Assembly: GCF_000687475.1 (NCBI RefSeq)
Contig: NC_057318.1
Coordinates: 4,960,001-5,024,000, forward strand
DNA: 64,000 bases
Direction: 5' to 3'
Origin: Ustilaginoidea virens
Taxonomy: Eukaryota > Ascomycota > Sordariomycetes > Hypocreales > Clavicipitaceae
Below, piece after piece: positions 21,911 to 32,400 of the stretch (position 1 is its first letter; each line of letters opens with the position of its first letter). The notes below the pieces were generated by a model. The model saw only the letters and a list, made by a program, of their open reading frames with translations, did no database searches and had not been told where the DNA came from. A program made the translations under genes and the position numbers.

Positions 21911-22813
21911 ATGGCAGGCCGCAAGAAACGCCCAATCGAAGCAAAGCAGCACCGCCCGTCCAAGAAACAAAAGAGGCAACAGCAATACAACAGCGATCCC
22001 AGCAGCGACGAGGACGAGGAGCAGAGTTTTGCCGCCGTCAACTTGCTCGACTCGGACGACGACGTTCACAATGCCACGGCGGACGATGCAGCTGTGTCAG
22101 GGGACGAGGACACCTTGTCGAGTTCCGATGAGGAGCAGCCGGCCCCCAAAAGGCCCAGAGAGTCGAGGTCAAAGTCACAACATGACGCAAAAGCACCCGA
22201 AGCTGCTGCCGTGTCTGATGATGACGAGGAGGATGGTGAGGAGTCGGACGTAGACGGGTCTGACGGCGACTCGGACTCTGCTGGGCGCAGCAAACGCAAG
22301 TCCAAAAGAAACGACCCCAGCGCATTCGCCACGTCAATGTCCAAAATCCTGTCCACCAAGCTGTCCACCTCGAAACGCGCCGACCCCGTCCTGTCTAGGA
22401 GCGCCGTCGCGCATGACGCTTCCGTCGCAGCCGTCGAGAGCGCTCTGGAAACAAAGGCGAGGCGACAGCTGAGGGAGCAGAAACGGAAGGCCGCGGAAAA
22501 GGGCCGTGTCAAGGATGTGCTGATCGCCTCTCGGGACGAAATCACCGGCGAGGCTGAGTCGTCAACGGCGGATATTTTGGAAACCGAGAGGCGGTTGCGC
22601 AAGGTTGCGCAACGGGGCGTGGTTAAGCTGTTCAATGCCGTGCGGGCAGCGCAGGTCAAGGCTGTTGAGGCGGAGAAGGATGCACGGAAAGAGGGGGTAA
22701 TTGGGGCGAAAAATCGCGAGACAAAAGTCAACGAGATGAGCAAGAAGGGTTTCCTGGATTTGATTGCCTCGGGAGGAGGGGGCTTGAAAAAGGGCGGCTT
22801 GGAGGAAGCCTGA
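21911..22813 (+). CDS. RRP15: Ribosomal RNA-processing protein 15
   Basis: Nucleolar factor needed for pre-60S ribosome assembly and 27S pre-rRNA processing. Single exon, 300 residues. The first 140 residues are acidic and Ser-rich with basic nuclear signals (MAGRKKRPIEAKQH, RPSKKQKR, SKRKSKRN). The Rrp15p domain follows: FATSMSKILSTKLSTSKRAD, then DPVLSRS, a long charged helix, and ERRLRKVAQRGVVKLFNAVR, a strongly conserved RRP15 stretch. It ends with VNEMSKKGFLDLIASGGG, also typical. The start at 21911 was preferred over an in-frame Met 48 bases upstream, since MAGRKKR matches fungal homologues and the extra residues are unlike the family. Confidence 0.93.
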   Translation: MAGRKKRPIEAKQHRPSKKQKRQQQYNSDPSSDEDEEQSFAAVNLLDSDDDVHNATADDAAVSGDEDTLSSSDEEQPAPKRPRESRSKSQHDAKAPEAAAVSDDDEEDGEESDVDGSDGDSDSAGRSKRKSKRNDPSAFATSMSKILSTKLSTSKRADPVLSRSAVAHDASVAAVESALETKARRQLREQKRKAAEKGRVKDVLIASRDEITGEAESSTADILETERRLRKVAQRGVVKLFNAVRAAQVKAVEAEKDARKEGVIGAKNRETKVNEMSKKGFLDLIASGGGGLKKGGLEEA

Positions 22814-23138
22814 GGTCCGATTCGGATTTCTCGTTTTCTTGTGGCGCGTTACTTGCAGCCGGCAACAGGTTGACGTGAAAGACGAGCGTATATAGGAGTC
22901 ATGCACATGGAGTTGCTTTCCGGTTTCGCCTTTTAAAAAATGCAGTCATAGATACCCTCCAGAACAAGAAATATCGCCCCTCTGCCGTAGAGCCTCGGGG
23001 GCTTTTGCTCCTTGAAGTCTGTTTTATCCACAAATAGTTTATTTTACATTGCTTCCTTTTTTTAAATCTTCAAACAGTGTCATCGTTCACCCCATTCCCG
23101 TGTGCTTAGCCTTGGACTGATTACATGGGGTGGGGGTC
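22814..23138. other. Convergent 3' region RRP15/YAH1
   Basis: No gene seen; AT-rich, consistent with two 3' untranslated regions. Confidence 0.6.
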
Positions 23139-23841
23139 TCATTGGAAATCGCTCGCCTGCAGGTTTCTCGTCATGGAAGGCAGTTTGACCACCAAGCCAT
23201 CCAGCTCCTTTGTCATCTTCACCTGGCAGCCCAGTCGGCTCGTCTCGGTAAGGCCGAACGCCAGGTCAAGCATGTCGTTCTCATCATCCTCAGGCTCGGG
23301 CATCTTATCGTAGTAGTCCTCATCAGCAACGATGACATGGCACGTGGAACAAGCGCAAGAACCTCCGCAGGCGCCCTCCATCTCGAGATCGTTGGCTTGA
23401 GCAATGTCCAAGAGGTTGTCTCCAGCAGAGACTGCGAACTTGTGCTCCTGGCCATCCTTTTCGATAAATGTGACATGAAGCCTACACATGCCGTTAGCGC
23501 GAGCGTCACAAGCAGTTGCGCAACTGGCCCGGCCCTCGGGTGACGATGAAACTTTTTTTTTTTAAAAAAAAAAAAAAAGCGAAAATCAAGATATCATACT
23601 CTTCGCCTGGTTTTGGAGGATCGATGTGGCCATGAAGGGCAGGCTTGCTCGTGGAGAAGGATCGTCGAGGTAGTAACGACAGTTGCATCGCTCTTGATGC
23701 TGCTGCGCTCTGGGTTCGACAGGCGGACATGAAGATGAAAGACGACGGGGCTTGGATTGTGCGACGTCGATAAGCCCTTGGGCAAGTTGTTGCGGCCCAT
23801 GCCGCCAGGCGAGATGCCAGCGTCCTCGAAGCGGACGACAT
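23139..23841 (-). CDS. YAH1: Mitochondrial [2Fe-2S] ferredoxin (adrenodoxin type)
   Basis: Electron donor for mitochondrial Fe-S cluster assembly and for haem A / ubiquinone steps. Exons are 23841-23600 and 23481-23139, 194 residues. The intron (GTATGA donor, GTGTAG acceptor) joins PPKPGEE to LHVTFIEKDGQEHKF. Cluster ligands are visible as CGGSCACSTC (spacing CX5CX2C) plus the later Cys in RLGCQVKMTKELDGL. The family's DLAFGLTETSRLGCQ stretch and acidic partner-binding DEDYYDKMPEPEDDEND are present. The N-terminal 70 residues are basic with few acidic residues (RRSFSTSKPALHG), a mitochondrial presequence with a likely cleavage near the RSFST motif. The intron carries a T-run next to an A-run. 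Confidence 0.93.
23551..23578. repeat. T-run/A-run palindromic homopolymer in the YAH1 intron
   Basis: A run of Ts followed directly by a run of As inside the intron. It is self-complementary and could fold back. Confidence 0.85.
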
Positions 23842-24021
23842 TTTCTCCCGGTGTCTCTCTCGGTCCTCGATTGCGACCGAGCCGGTTACCGATGATTATT
23901 TGGTGGATCGACTCCGTACCTAAGGGGGGGGAGCGCGAGCCTGGCGGAGAGTGGAAACGTGATATGTTCCCGTCAAATAAACGACCAGCACATTGTAGCA
24001 GTCCCAGGTTGCAAAGAAGCA

Positions 24022-24068
<47 letters not shown>

Positions 24069-24427
24069 AATAACACAAAGCGTCTGGTGATTGGCACCGA
24101 TGCTCAGCGCTTCCAGCACTTCCGTGCGGGAGATTATTTCGGCGGTCCACCTCGCTGCAAAACCCCCGGTACTGTACAAGCCGGGAAATTCATTCGCCGT
24201 GGGCCGCTTAGCTCATCCCTAATACCTCCCTCCGAGCTCTTCTTTTCCTTGGTCCCGTCAATCCCTCCCTGGCCCCAACACAGCCGATGATTTCATTCTC
24301 CACGCTCGACCAAGAGCTCACATGCACCAAGGGGTAGCCTGCCGCTGAGTATCTGCCGCTGAGTATCTGCCGCCCATGTCCACGGTTCCCCGCAAATGTT
24401 CCTGCTCTTTCAACACCCCCAGCCACG
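23842..24427. promoter_or_regulatory. Divergent promoter region YAH1/UGO1
   Basis: Shared upstream DNA of two mitochondrial-protein genes. It contains a 44-base A-run at 24023-24066 and a direct repeat of GCCGCTGAGTATCT near 24341-24371. Confidence 0.5.
24023..24066 (+). repeat. Poly-A tract of 44 bases
   Basis: Uninterrupted A homopolymer between YAH1 and UGO1. Confidence 0.95.
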
Positions 24428-26025
24428 ATGACAGATAGAGACGCCGTCAATCCCTTGCGCCCGTACTATCGGGCGCCCGTCATCGGCGAGACGCCCGATG
24501 CCGTTTCTGCATCCAGCGCGAACCAGCTCGGTGGCGGGGGCGCGGCCAGCAGTGCTCGCTATGCGTCCAGGGCGCGCCACGTGCTGGCCGACATTGATTA
24601 CAAGGGGTATCTGGACGACTCGTCGCCGGGGATGATGCAGAATGTCAAGGAGCTGGTTGATGATCTGATGTGGAAGTACACGTCGGTCTTGTTGGCGCAG
24701 CCATTCGAGGTTGCCAAGACGATACTGCAAGCTAGAGACCAGGATGAAAACGCAGTCCTGGCAGATGATGCCGAACCGGCGGGCCTGAAGAGGCGGGCGT
24801 CCAGCCAAGCGAGCTCATCAATCTACCATGTAAGGAAACCAACCACTCTTGGCGCCTCGACGAACCGCTCACTTACCTTTTGCAACCCCCGTCAGTACCA
24901 CGACTCCGACTCGGAGGGAGAAGAAGCTTCTTACTTTACCTCGAGCATTCCTGGCACGCCCACAGCGTCGTATAGTAGAAATCTGAGCGGCCGCCGCCCT
25001 CAATCTCCGTCCCAAACGCCCCAATCTTCAAAGAAGGCAGCAATCTCGGAGCACTCGATCAACCTCCGCAGACCAGACTCGCTCATTGACGTCATTGGTC
25101 AACTGTGGCACAAGGACGGGGCTTGGGGCGTTTGGAAGGGCACCAACGCCACGTTCTTGTACACCGTCTTGCAGTCGCTTCTGGAGAACTGGTCAAGGAG
25201 CTTTCTCAGCGCGATATTCAATGTTCCGGATCTGGGGGTCAAGGGCGACATTGACAGGGTCATTGACCTTGCTTCACCATACCCATGGACTTCATTAATC
25301 GTGGCAGCAGGCGCTGCTGTTGCTACAGGCGTGCTACTGTCACCGCTGGACCTAGTTCGCACAAGGTCAGTACCGACGGAGCAGCAGCACGTTTTGCCCC
25401 GTGCAAGTTGCTGACTGTTTCTAGACTCATCATGACGCCGGTATCGAAAGGTCCGCGGCGAACTCTGGCGTGCCTTCGTACTCTTCCTTCATATCTTTGC
25501 CCGTCCGCTATCGCCATTCCTACAGTATTGAACTCGCTTGTGCATCCGCTGTTGACTCTGTCCACACCCCTCATGCTCCGAACTCGCTTCATGATGGACA
25601 GCCAAGCTTCGCCCTTGACGTTTTCCATCGCCAAGTTCTTGGCGTCGTCGGGGGCCATCCTCGTCAAGTTGCCGATAGAAACGGTACTACGCCGCGGCCA
25701 GATGGCAGTCCTCACCAGCCAGGAGTACAAGCGCGCCATGGGAGGGACAGAATCGAGACTTGACACCATCGTACCTATCGGTCGATATAACGGCCTGGTT
25801 GGCACCATGTATCACATCACGGCAGAAGAGGGTACCCGTGAGAACGCGGCTGCGATCAAAGCTGCCAGCAGAAAGGGCAAGGCCAAGAGCGCATCACTCC
25901 AGCCCACGTACGTGAAAGGTCAAGGCCTAGAGGGCTTGTGGCGAGGCTGGAAGGTGAATTGGTGGGGCCTTGTTGGCCTCTGGACGGCGAGCCTAGTGGG
26001 AACCGGTGGCGAAGGAGAGTTTTGA
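24428..26025 (+). CDS. UGO1: Mitochondrial fusion and transport protein UGO1
   Basis: Degenerate mitochondrial-carrier-type protein of the outer membrane that links Fzo1 and Mgm1 in mitochondrial fusion. Exons are 24428-24829, 24896-25365 and 25425-26025, 490 residues. Intron 2 (GTCAGT donor, TCTAG acceptor) restores SPLDLVRTRLIMTP, a carrier-like P-x-D/E-x-x-R/K motif. An earlier one, QPFEVAKTILQAR, lies near residue 93. Later come LPIETVLRRGQ and GLEGLWRGWKVNWWGLVGLW. A long Ser-rich, acidic linker (DSDSEGEEASYF) separates the first carrier motif from the rest. Intron 1 is 66 bp, has no in-frame stop, and its donor (GTAAGG) is good. The overall layout matches fungal Ugo1; carrier motifs alone would also fit other SLC25-like proteins. 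Confidence 0.87.
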
Positions 26026-26717
26026 GTCTCTCGGAACTGCCGACTTGCTGCCAGCCTGGTGTTTTTCTTTAATCCCACTGGGCATGTATGGACTAGACGC
26101 CAGGCCTGGCTGCGGGTGCCTTGTATGATTTCTGGTTTGCCTTCTGCATGGCGTTGCGGCGCGGGTTATCTCTCTCCTCTGTTGACATTGATGATATCCA
26201 TCGATCATATCGGGCTTCATCGGGCTTCACTCTTGTGACATGGCTATAACGCGTGATTGAAAATCGGAGATGATGGCGCGTTTAACAGCATAACGTGACT
26301 GCGTAGAGGAATCAAGATAGGAGCAATCTGACGACCAATCCGATGCCACAGGCTGAATATTGATGCGCCGTTATCGAGGGTCAACAGCTGGATTCTGCGG
26401 CGCGCACTGACTTATGATCGAGTCTGATCCTTGGCGTGCCAGCATCAGTTCTCCAGATATCAATGCTCAAAGACAACTGTAACTGGCAGTTGACTGTCAC
26501 TTGTCACTGTGTCTGGTGCTGCTGCCAGAGAGGCGAAGATGACAGGTCCTGCAAAGCCCATGGAAGCACCAGCTCCTCCCGGATGAGAGTGCTGGCGGCA
26601 ATGCACCAGATATGTATTGGAGCAGAAACTGACTGCCGCACCCAACTGAGGTTTTGGCGATGCAGAACACTGTCGACAAGTCACAAGTGTTTGGGCATGC
26701 TAGCACGGTGACCAGGT
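26026..26717. other. Intergenic region UGO1 to retrotransposon
   Basis: 3' region of UGO1 and unannotated DNA up to the 5-bp target duplication at 26713-26717. The frames here have no recognisable domains. Confidence 0.6.
26713..26717. other. Target-site duplication CAGGT, left
   Basis: Five bases just before the left 139-bp LTR, identical to the five bases just after the right LTR (58834-58838). Confidence 0.95.
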
Positions 26718-26856
26718 TGTCACGATCAATGAGGTCAGAGTGTGTGTTGTAATAGGCTTGGTTCTTCTCTCTAGCTAATGTCTACGGGGAGCTAATCTAT
26801 GCGTATATATATATAGGTATTATCACGTGAGGGTGTCACGTAAGTGATATGTGATA
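26718..26856 (-). repeat. Left LTR of the gypsy element (3' LTR in element sense)
   Basis: 139 bp, same length as the right copy. I count seven differences between the two, all transitions, five of which are RIP-type changes in this copy. It includes a TATA-like run and several CACGTG-like sites. Confidence 0.95.
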
Positions 26857-28639
26857 AGTGCCGCCCGTCAAAAAAAAACAGTATCCTCGCTATAACTTAA
26901 TTATCTTTAACGCCTGAATTCTATTCCTATCTATCACCCTATGCCTCGTCGAAGTAGGCGTTATCGTATGGCGGTAGGGTGAGGGATATAGTAGCAGCGG
27001 GTGGTTGAGTCGATTCCATCGCGGTTGCTAATATAAAGGCTATATAGGTCGTTCGTTTTATTGTGCGAGGTCTCTTTTTTGCTAGTTTGGGAGTTATAGA
27101 TTTTGTCGGCTTAGGTGTCGAAGATACTAATAGTGGCTCTATAATACTAGTGGTTAATATATAGTGAGTCGCATCGGTGAATTATAGCTCTATAATACTA
27201 GTAGTTAATGTGCGGTAAATCGCATTAGTGAGTTGGTATAGGGCCGATATATTGCGACTTAAAGCCTCAGTAAGCTTAAATATTTGCTATTTCTATTAAG
27301 TTATCTATTCCTCGATAAGTTTTGAGTAATGCTTAAGGGCTTTTGTGTATTAGAGTGACTACTTAAATTATTTCTCCGAAGCAAAAATAAGTTAAGGTGC
27401 TAGATAATTAAAGTCTGCTGTTTCTTTAATAGGGTTGGTTTAGGCGAAGTAGGTATAGATAGCTTTTAATAGGTCGGAAGCGATATAAGTTAGCTTTGCC
27501 AGTTCCTAGGCTATATCGGCGGCGGGAAAGCCTTATACGAGCTTAGAGATATATTAGGTTAAATTTATTAATTTTTAGAGGATATCGCTAGAGGGTAAGT
27601 AGGATAATACTAAAGGGGGTATAGGCTATAGAGATTACTATTAATTGATTAGGGTAAAAGAGGTAGTTAGTATCGGGCTAGAGGGCGTTATTTTTATTAT
27701 AGGCTTATCTAAGTGGAAGTATCGCTATACGTCGATAATAGGTATAGGATATAGAGGAATCTAATCTAGGAGGTCTTAATAGTATTGGTATGCGTTTTAA
27801 TATTTAGCATTTCTCGATAAGGTAGGTCTTTAGATTATTTTAGAGATAATAGCTTAAAGGATATCCTATAGGTCCTTAGGGACTTAAGGGGCAGCTAGGA
27901 GTTTTTTAGTTAAAGTATTATTTAATAGGGTGGTATATATACTGGCGAGATTAAGTGAGAGAATGATATTCGCTAGGGAGGCTAATTTAATAACCTTTTG
28001 TAGTAATACCTATCGATATATAAAGAAATATCTTATAAGGATATATTATAGCGAATTTAAGCCGTATACTTAGATAATACTAACGATATTCTACTAGGAT
28101 TATAGTGCTAAAGGTTATATAAATATCGTTAGAATGAAATATAGGCTAAGTAGACTATAGGATCGCTAATATAGAGGAAGTTATAGGTATTAAGTTAGGA
28201 AAGATAAAGAATATAAAAGAGGTAAAAGGGAAATTATATATATAGTATATAGTGAGGTCAGGGTAAGGTAGATATTATCGTATAGTTTGGGTTTTTTAGT
28301 ATTTTACTAGATATACGATTAGATGACTCGATAGTTAAATACTATATTATATTAGGCTTTAAGTAAAGTCTATTAGGTGATTTAATCCTACTATTCGTAT
28401 AGCTAGCGATTCTTCTATATATTAAGTAGGGTTCCCTATCTCTTTTAAGGCTATTAGAAGAATTGGTTAATAGAGTTAAATAATAGGCTATTTATTGAGT
28501 GGATGGCTTTCTAATTATTAATATAAGAGAGGTCTCCCTAGATTATTTTGGCAACTATAGCGTAAGCGATACTATAGTGATCGTTAATTTAAAGCGGGAT
28601 ATAAATTCGTCTGACGAAAAAGCTGTTTTAGGGTAAAAC
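26857..28639 (-). pseudogene. Unassigned reading frame at the 3' end of the gypsy element
   Basis: Downstream of the chromodomain-like end of pol. At least its last 500-600 bases hold one minus-strand frame interrupted only by TAG/TAA codons that RIP makes from CAG/CAA/TGG. It ends at a TAG at 26939-26941. The end part is Thr/Ser/Pro-rich, with KPTKSITPKLAKKRPRT and a preceding imperfect repeat of about 17 codons. I do not recognise the family. It could be an extra structural protein or a 3' extension of pol. Confidence 0.45.
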
Positions 28640-29374
28640 TATTGCAATTCTTAAGGTCACTATAAAAGCAGAGCCTTACTAGCTAGCTAGATAGCACGAG
28701 ACTGTCTGCGACCTGTGAACTAATCTTAGTATAATACTAGATTTTTCACCAAGTCCTAAGACTATATAAGTGCTATAAAGCAGAGCAAGTGTAAAGGCAA
28801 GGCAAATATAAGATAACCAGAAAACGCAGGGAAGGTAAGAAGTTAAGAGGCATATAGTGCATTAACAGACTCGATTGTGCTGCCCCTCAACTATCTAGAA
28901 AGAAGGGGGAAAGCTATCCTATATATATACGAAGGAGGGGTGGGCCCAGGCATTCAGGGTAGCCAGTAAGATAGCTCCCCGTAATGCTCACTATGCCACG
29001 TATATGATACGTCAGCAGCCCCACTATATCCGGCCTTTCCAACCACCCTAACCACCGCACTAGTAACTAGTCACCACACTAGTAACTAGCCACCACGCTA
29101 GTGACTACCCACCACACTACTGGACTAGCCACCACACTAGTAGGCCGCCACCACACTAGTAGGCCCACCACGCTAATTTAGCAATGCCACACCTTTTTAG
29201 CAAGGCCTACCTTACTTGATATACAGTAAATAATCCACTGAAAATCCTAAGGTAAAAGGCAAAGGCCTAAGGTAAGACCACCATAAGTCCAAGAGGTGGT
29301 ATAAGGGCTAGGAGGTTAGTAGGCCAGTAGGGCATTAGGCCAGCAGCCTAGTAGGCTACTATAGGATTTTAACA
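28640..29374. mobile_element. Solo LTR (735 bp) with AAAAC target duplication
   Basis: Begins TATTGCAATTC (a TG end altered by RIP) and ends TTTTAACA. AAAAC lies immediately on each side (28635-28639 and 29375-29379). The block is visibly richer in GC and in intact CA/TG dinucleotides than its surroundings, so it appears younger or less hit by RIP. No internal region is present, so it is a recombination remnant. The family is different from the other LTRs here. Confidence 0.85.
29049..29168. repeat. Minisatellite inside the 735-bp solo LTR
   Basis: About six imperfect copies of a 19-20 bp unit based on CACCACACTAGTAACTAGC; later copies are shortened. Confidence 0.85.
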
Positions 29375-29479
29375 AAAACGATTAATCGGTAAAGGTCGAA
29401 ATAGGGAAAGACCTATTTTAGAGGCAATTTATTAAGTATATAAGGTGGAATTTTATGCTTTTAGGACGAAAAGTAAATG

Positions 29480-32400
29480 GCTAATAAGGCATAGGGCGTA
29501 TTTAGACCAAAAAATCGTTAAAACTTATTAATTTTCTAGTGATTATAGGTTGGCTATAGCGTTCCGTATGAAATATTTAGTAGGTTATCTATATCTATAG
29601 CAGAGGCTAATCGAGTAGGTCTAGTACTTATTAGGCTAGAAGTTAGAGGTAGTTATTATAATAATTATCTTTTATTAGTAGAGAGGTAAATAAAAGAGTA
29701 TTAGTCCATTTTTAAAGTAACTTTAGGCTAGAGGTTTTTTTTAGTAGTATATTAGTCGTTAACTACTAATTATATAAGCTATCGAGGTCGATAAATTTAA
29801 TATAGTACTATATTCCGTTCGTTATATACTAGTGGTCGATTATTAGCTATATATTATGATCGGTAAGATAGATTAATACTACTATTAGTGCTAGTCTATT
29901 AAATATATCTAGAATAAATAGTTTAAGGTGGTCGATTAAAATGATTGGTTGTATTTGCTAAATATCTGGAAGGTTAAGCTTATAGGCAGATCTGCCTATA
30001 TATTCTATCACCTTAAATAGGCCTATAAATTTAGCTAAATACTTTTAGCTAAATTATAATGGAATTAAATATCCTTTCTTATTAAGATAGATAAATACCT
30101 TATCTCCTAGTTAAAAGAAGGTAGAGTGGTATTTATTATTATAGTGTGATTTTATTCGCATAGCAGTAATAGCTATTGCATTATAGGCCTAGAGTCATTC
30201 TACGATACAATTAAGTAAATCTAAAGGGGGGTATATAAGTATGCTAATAATATTATTAGGGTTAAAACTAAAAATAATTTAGTTTGGCGAAGCTTTGGTC
30301 GATGCATTTAGGGTATTATTAAATTTAAATTAAAGTTTAGATAGAATCGTCTCCTACTGCTATAGGTCTTCTAGGTAATAAATATAGATTTACACTATTA
30401 ATTTAACTTATTGGATTATTCGTTTAGTTTAGCCGTCTATTTAGGGATAATAGGCTATCGAGTAGAGCAATTTCGTGCCTATTAATTTCCAAAAGCTAAA
30501 TTATATAGCAGATAAGAATCTCCTATTTCTATCGCTAATAACTACCTTTAGGATGCCCTAATTATAGGATAGTAGTCTATTATAGAAGAGGGAAGCGCAT
30601 TAGTATATAGATAAGGCGTCTTTATAAGGTGCTATTATTAGCTATTTGCTAAATTTATCGATTATAACTAATATAGAGTCGTTACCATTAAGGGAGGTTA
30701 ATAACGATAGCAAAAAGTTAATAGAAATTATATAATAGGGATAGGGTAGAGGTAGTAGGGGTTATAGATTGCCGTATTATTGATGATATTAAAGGTGATA
30801 GATTTAATAAAGGGGATAGCTTTAAAGGTAGTCTCTAAAATATTATAATCCCTTATAGATGCAAAACTATTAGACTACCTTACTTAACTTTAAGTAACTT
30901 AGATAGTTTCCGTTATATATAGCGGCGAAGACTTTAGTTATTGCGTTCTTAGGTATATATAACCTAGGCGGGCAGTCTAGGGATATTTTCTAGAGTAAAT
31001 CGTCTATCCATTTAAAAGGAAAAGAGGCCCTATCTTCTATAGGTAATTGATTATTACTATCAATTATAGATTTAATATATAACTATACCGGGTCTTTATT
31101 ATATCCTTTCTATAAAAGTCTGCGAAATTCTAGAGAAATACTAACTAAGTTTATTATAGGCCTTTCGGCAGTAGCGATAACATTAGAGGGGATAGGTAAT
31201 AGATAAGTAGGATTATATTAAATATTATAGGTAGAGGCGGCGGGGAAATCTATCTAGTGCTTTAGTCGATTATTAGAAAGTTATTTAAGTTGACTAGGTG
31301 CCGTTAACTTATAAGTCGGTAAGATGGTCGGCAGATGACTTAATGTATTAAGGATAAGGTAGTCCTTACCTAGTTTATAAATAGCTTTAATATTAAACTG
31401 GCTGATGTATTCTAAGGCATAGATTATTTTTTTATTGACGGCGTATCGGCTAGAAGTATTAGCTATATCGACCTATCGCGCTAGGTTAATAATTAAGTAA
31501 TAATTAGTGAAGCAAATAATGGGAGGCTTTTTAGTCGCCTCGATCTAATGTCTAGCCTTTCTTAGCATCTATATATATCCGCAAATTTTAAGTTCAGTAG
31601 ACTAGTATTTCTTTTTAATATCCGAAAGTATCCTTAAGAGGAAAGCTATTAGTTATATGCTAGTGTGCGGGGGATATACGGTGATAACGCTATCCGATTT
31701 TAGTTTGGGAATGGTATCGTCTTTAATATAGTAGACTATAACTCCAATTCCTTTTCCCGAGGTATTAAAGTCTATAAAAAGATGCCTAATAGGGGAAAAC
31801 AAGTAGAGGATCTTATTGTCTGTAAGTATTGGTGTCACATCAAGGGGTACCCAGTTATACGTAGGGTTGCGCGCGTGGTATTAAGTACCGTAAGGTCACC
31901 GGTCAAAGGTATGATTACTTCTTTAATTATGACTGCTTAACTAAGAGGGAAGAAAGGAAGCAAAAGAGTAATTACACGATGTGGCCTTTTTGTGCGTGCC
32001 GTAGTCACGTGCATCGGCGCAGTCGGGCCGGGCTGCCCGCGTGCCCTACCGGGCTCAGGGGTAAAGGGGCAAAAGGGGTCAAAGTGGCCACATCGTGCGC
32101 ATCGGGTGTGCGCGGCACATCCATCGCAATGTGCCCAATTGGGCACCTTGCGACAGCGATTCCGATAGTAAGGGCCTTTTTGATTGCGTTAAATGAGTCG
32201 ACTTCCGCTTTAATGGGCAGTAATACTCTAATGCTAATAGCCTATTTCTTCTTTACCGGTTTTAAGTTCTTAGGAGGATCTTTCTTTAATCGAGCGAGTC
32301 GTAAAAGATTAGTCTTACGTTACTATAATAGTTCGATAATAGAAGTATAACCCGGCATATTATATCGAAGTGATCCTATAAAGCCTAAAAGATGCTTAAG

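Noticed and set aside
26436..26711. A short frame just before the left LTR
   Set aside because: No homology seen; its antisense frames are equally open.
29045..29170. CRISPR-like spaced repeat
   Set aside because: Units are contiguous and imperfect, without spacers, and lie inside an LTR in a eukaryotic genome.
28640..29374. An unrelated host gene remnant rescued from RIP
   Set aside because: The ends and the AAAAC duplications fit a solo LTR better; no coding frame is present.
31653..31838. A separate small gene on the minus strand
   Set aside because: It is the RNase H part of the gypsy pol, cut by the solo LTR.
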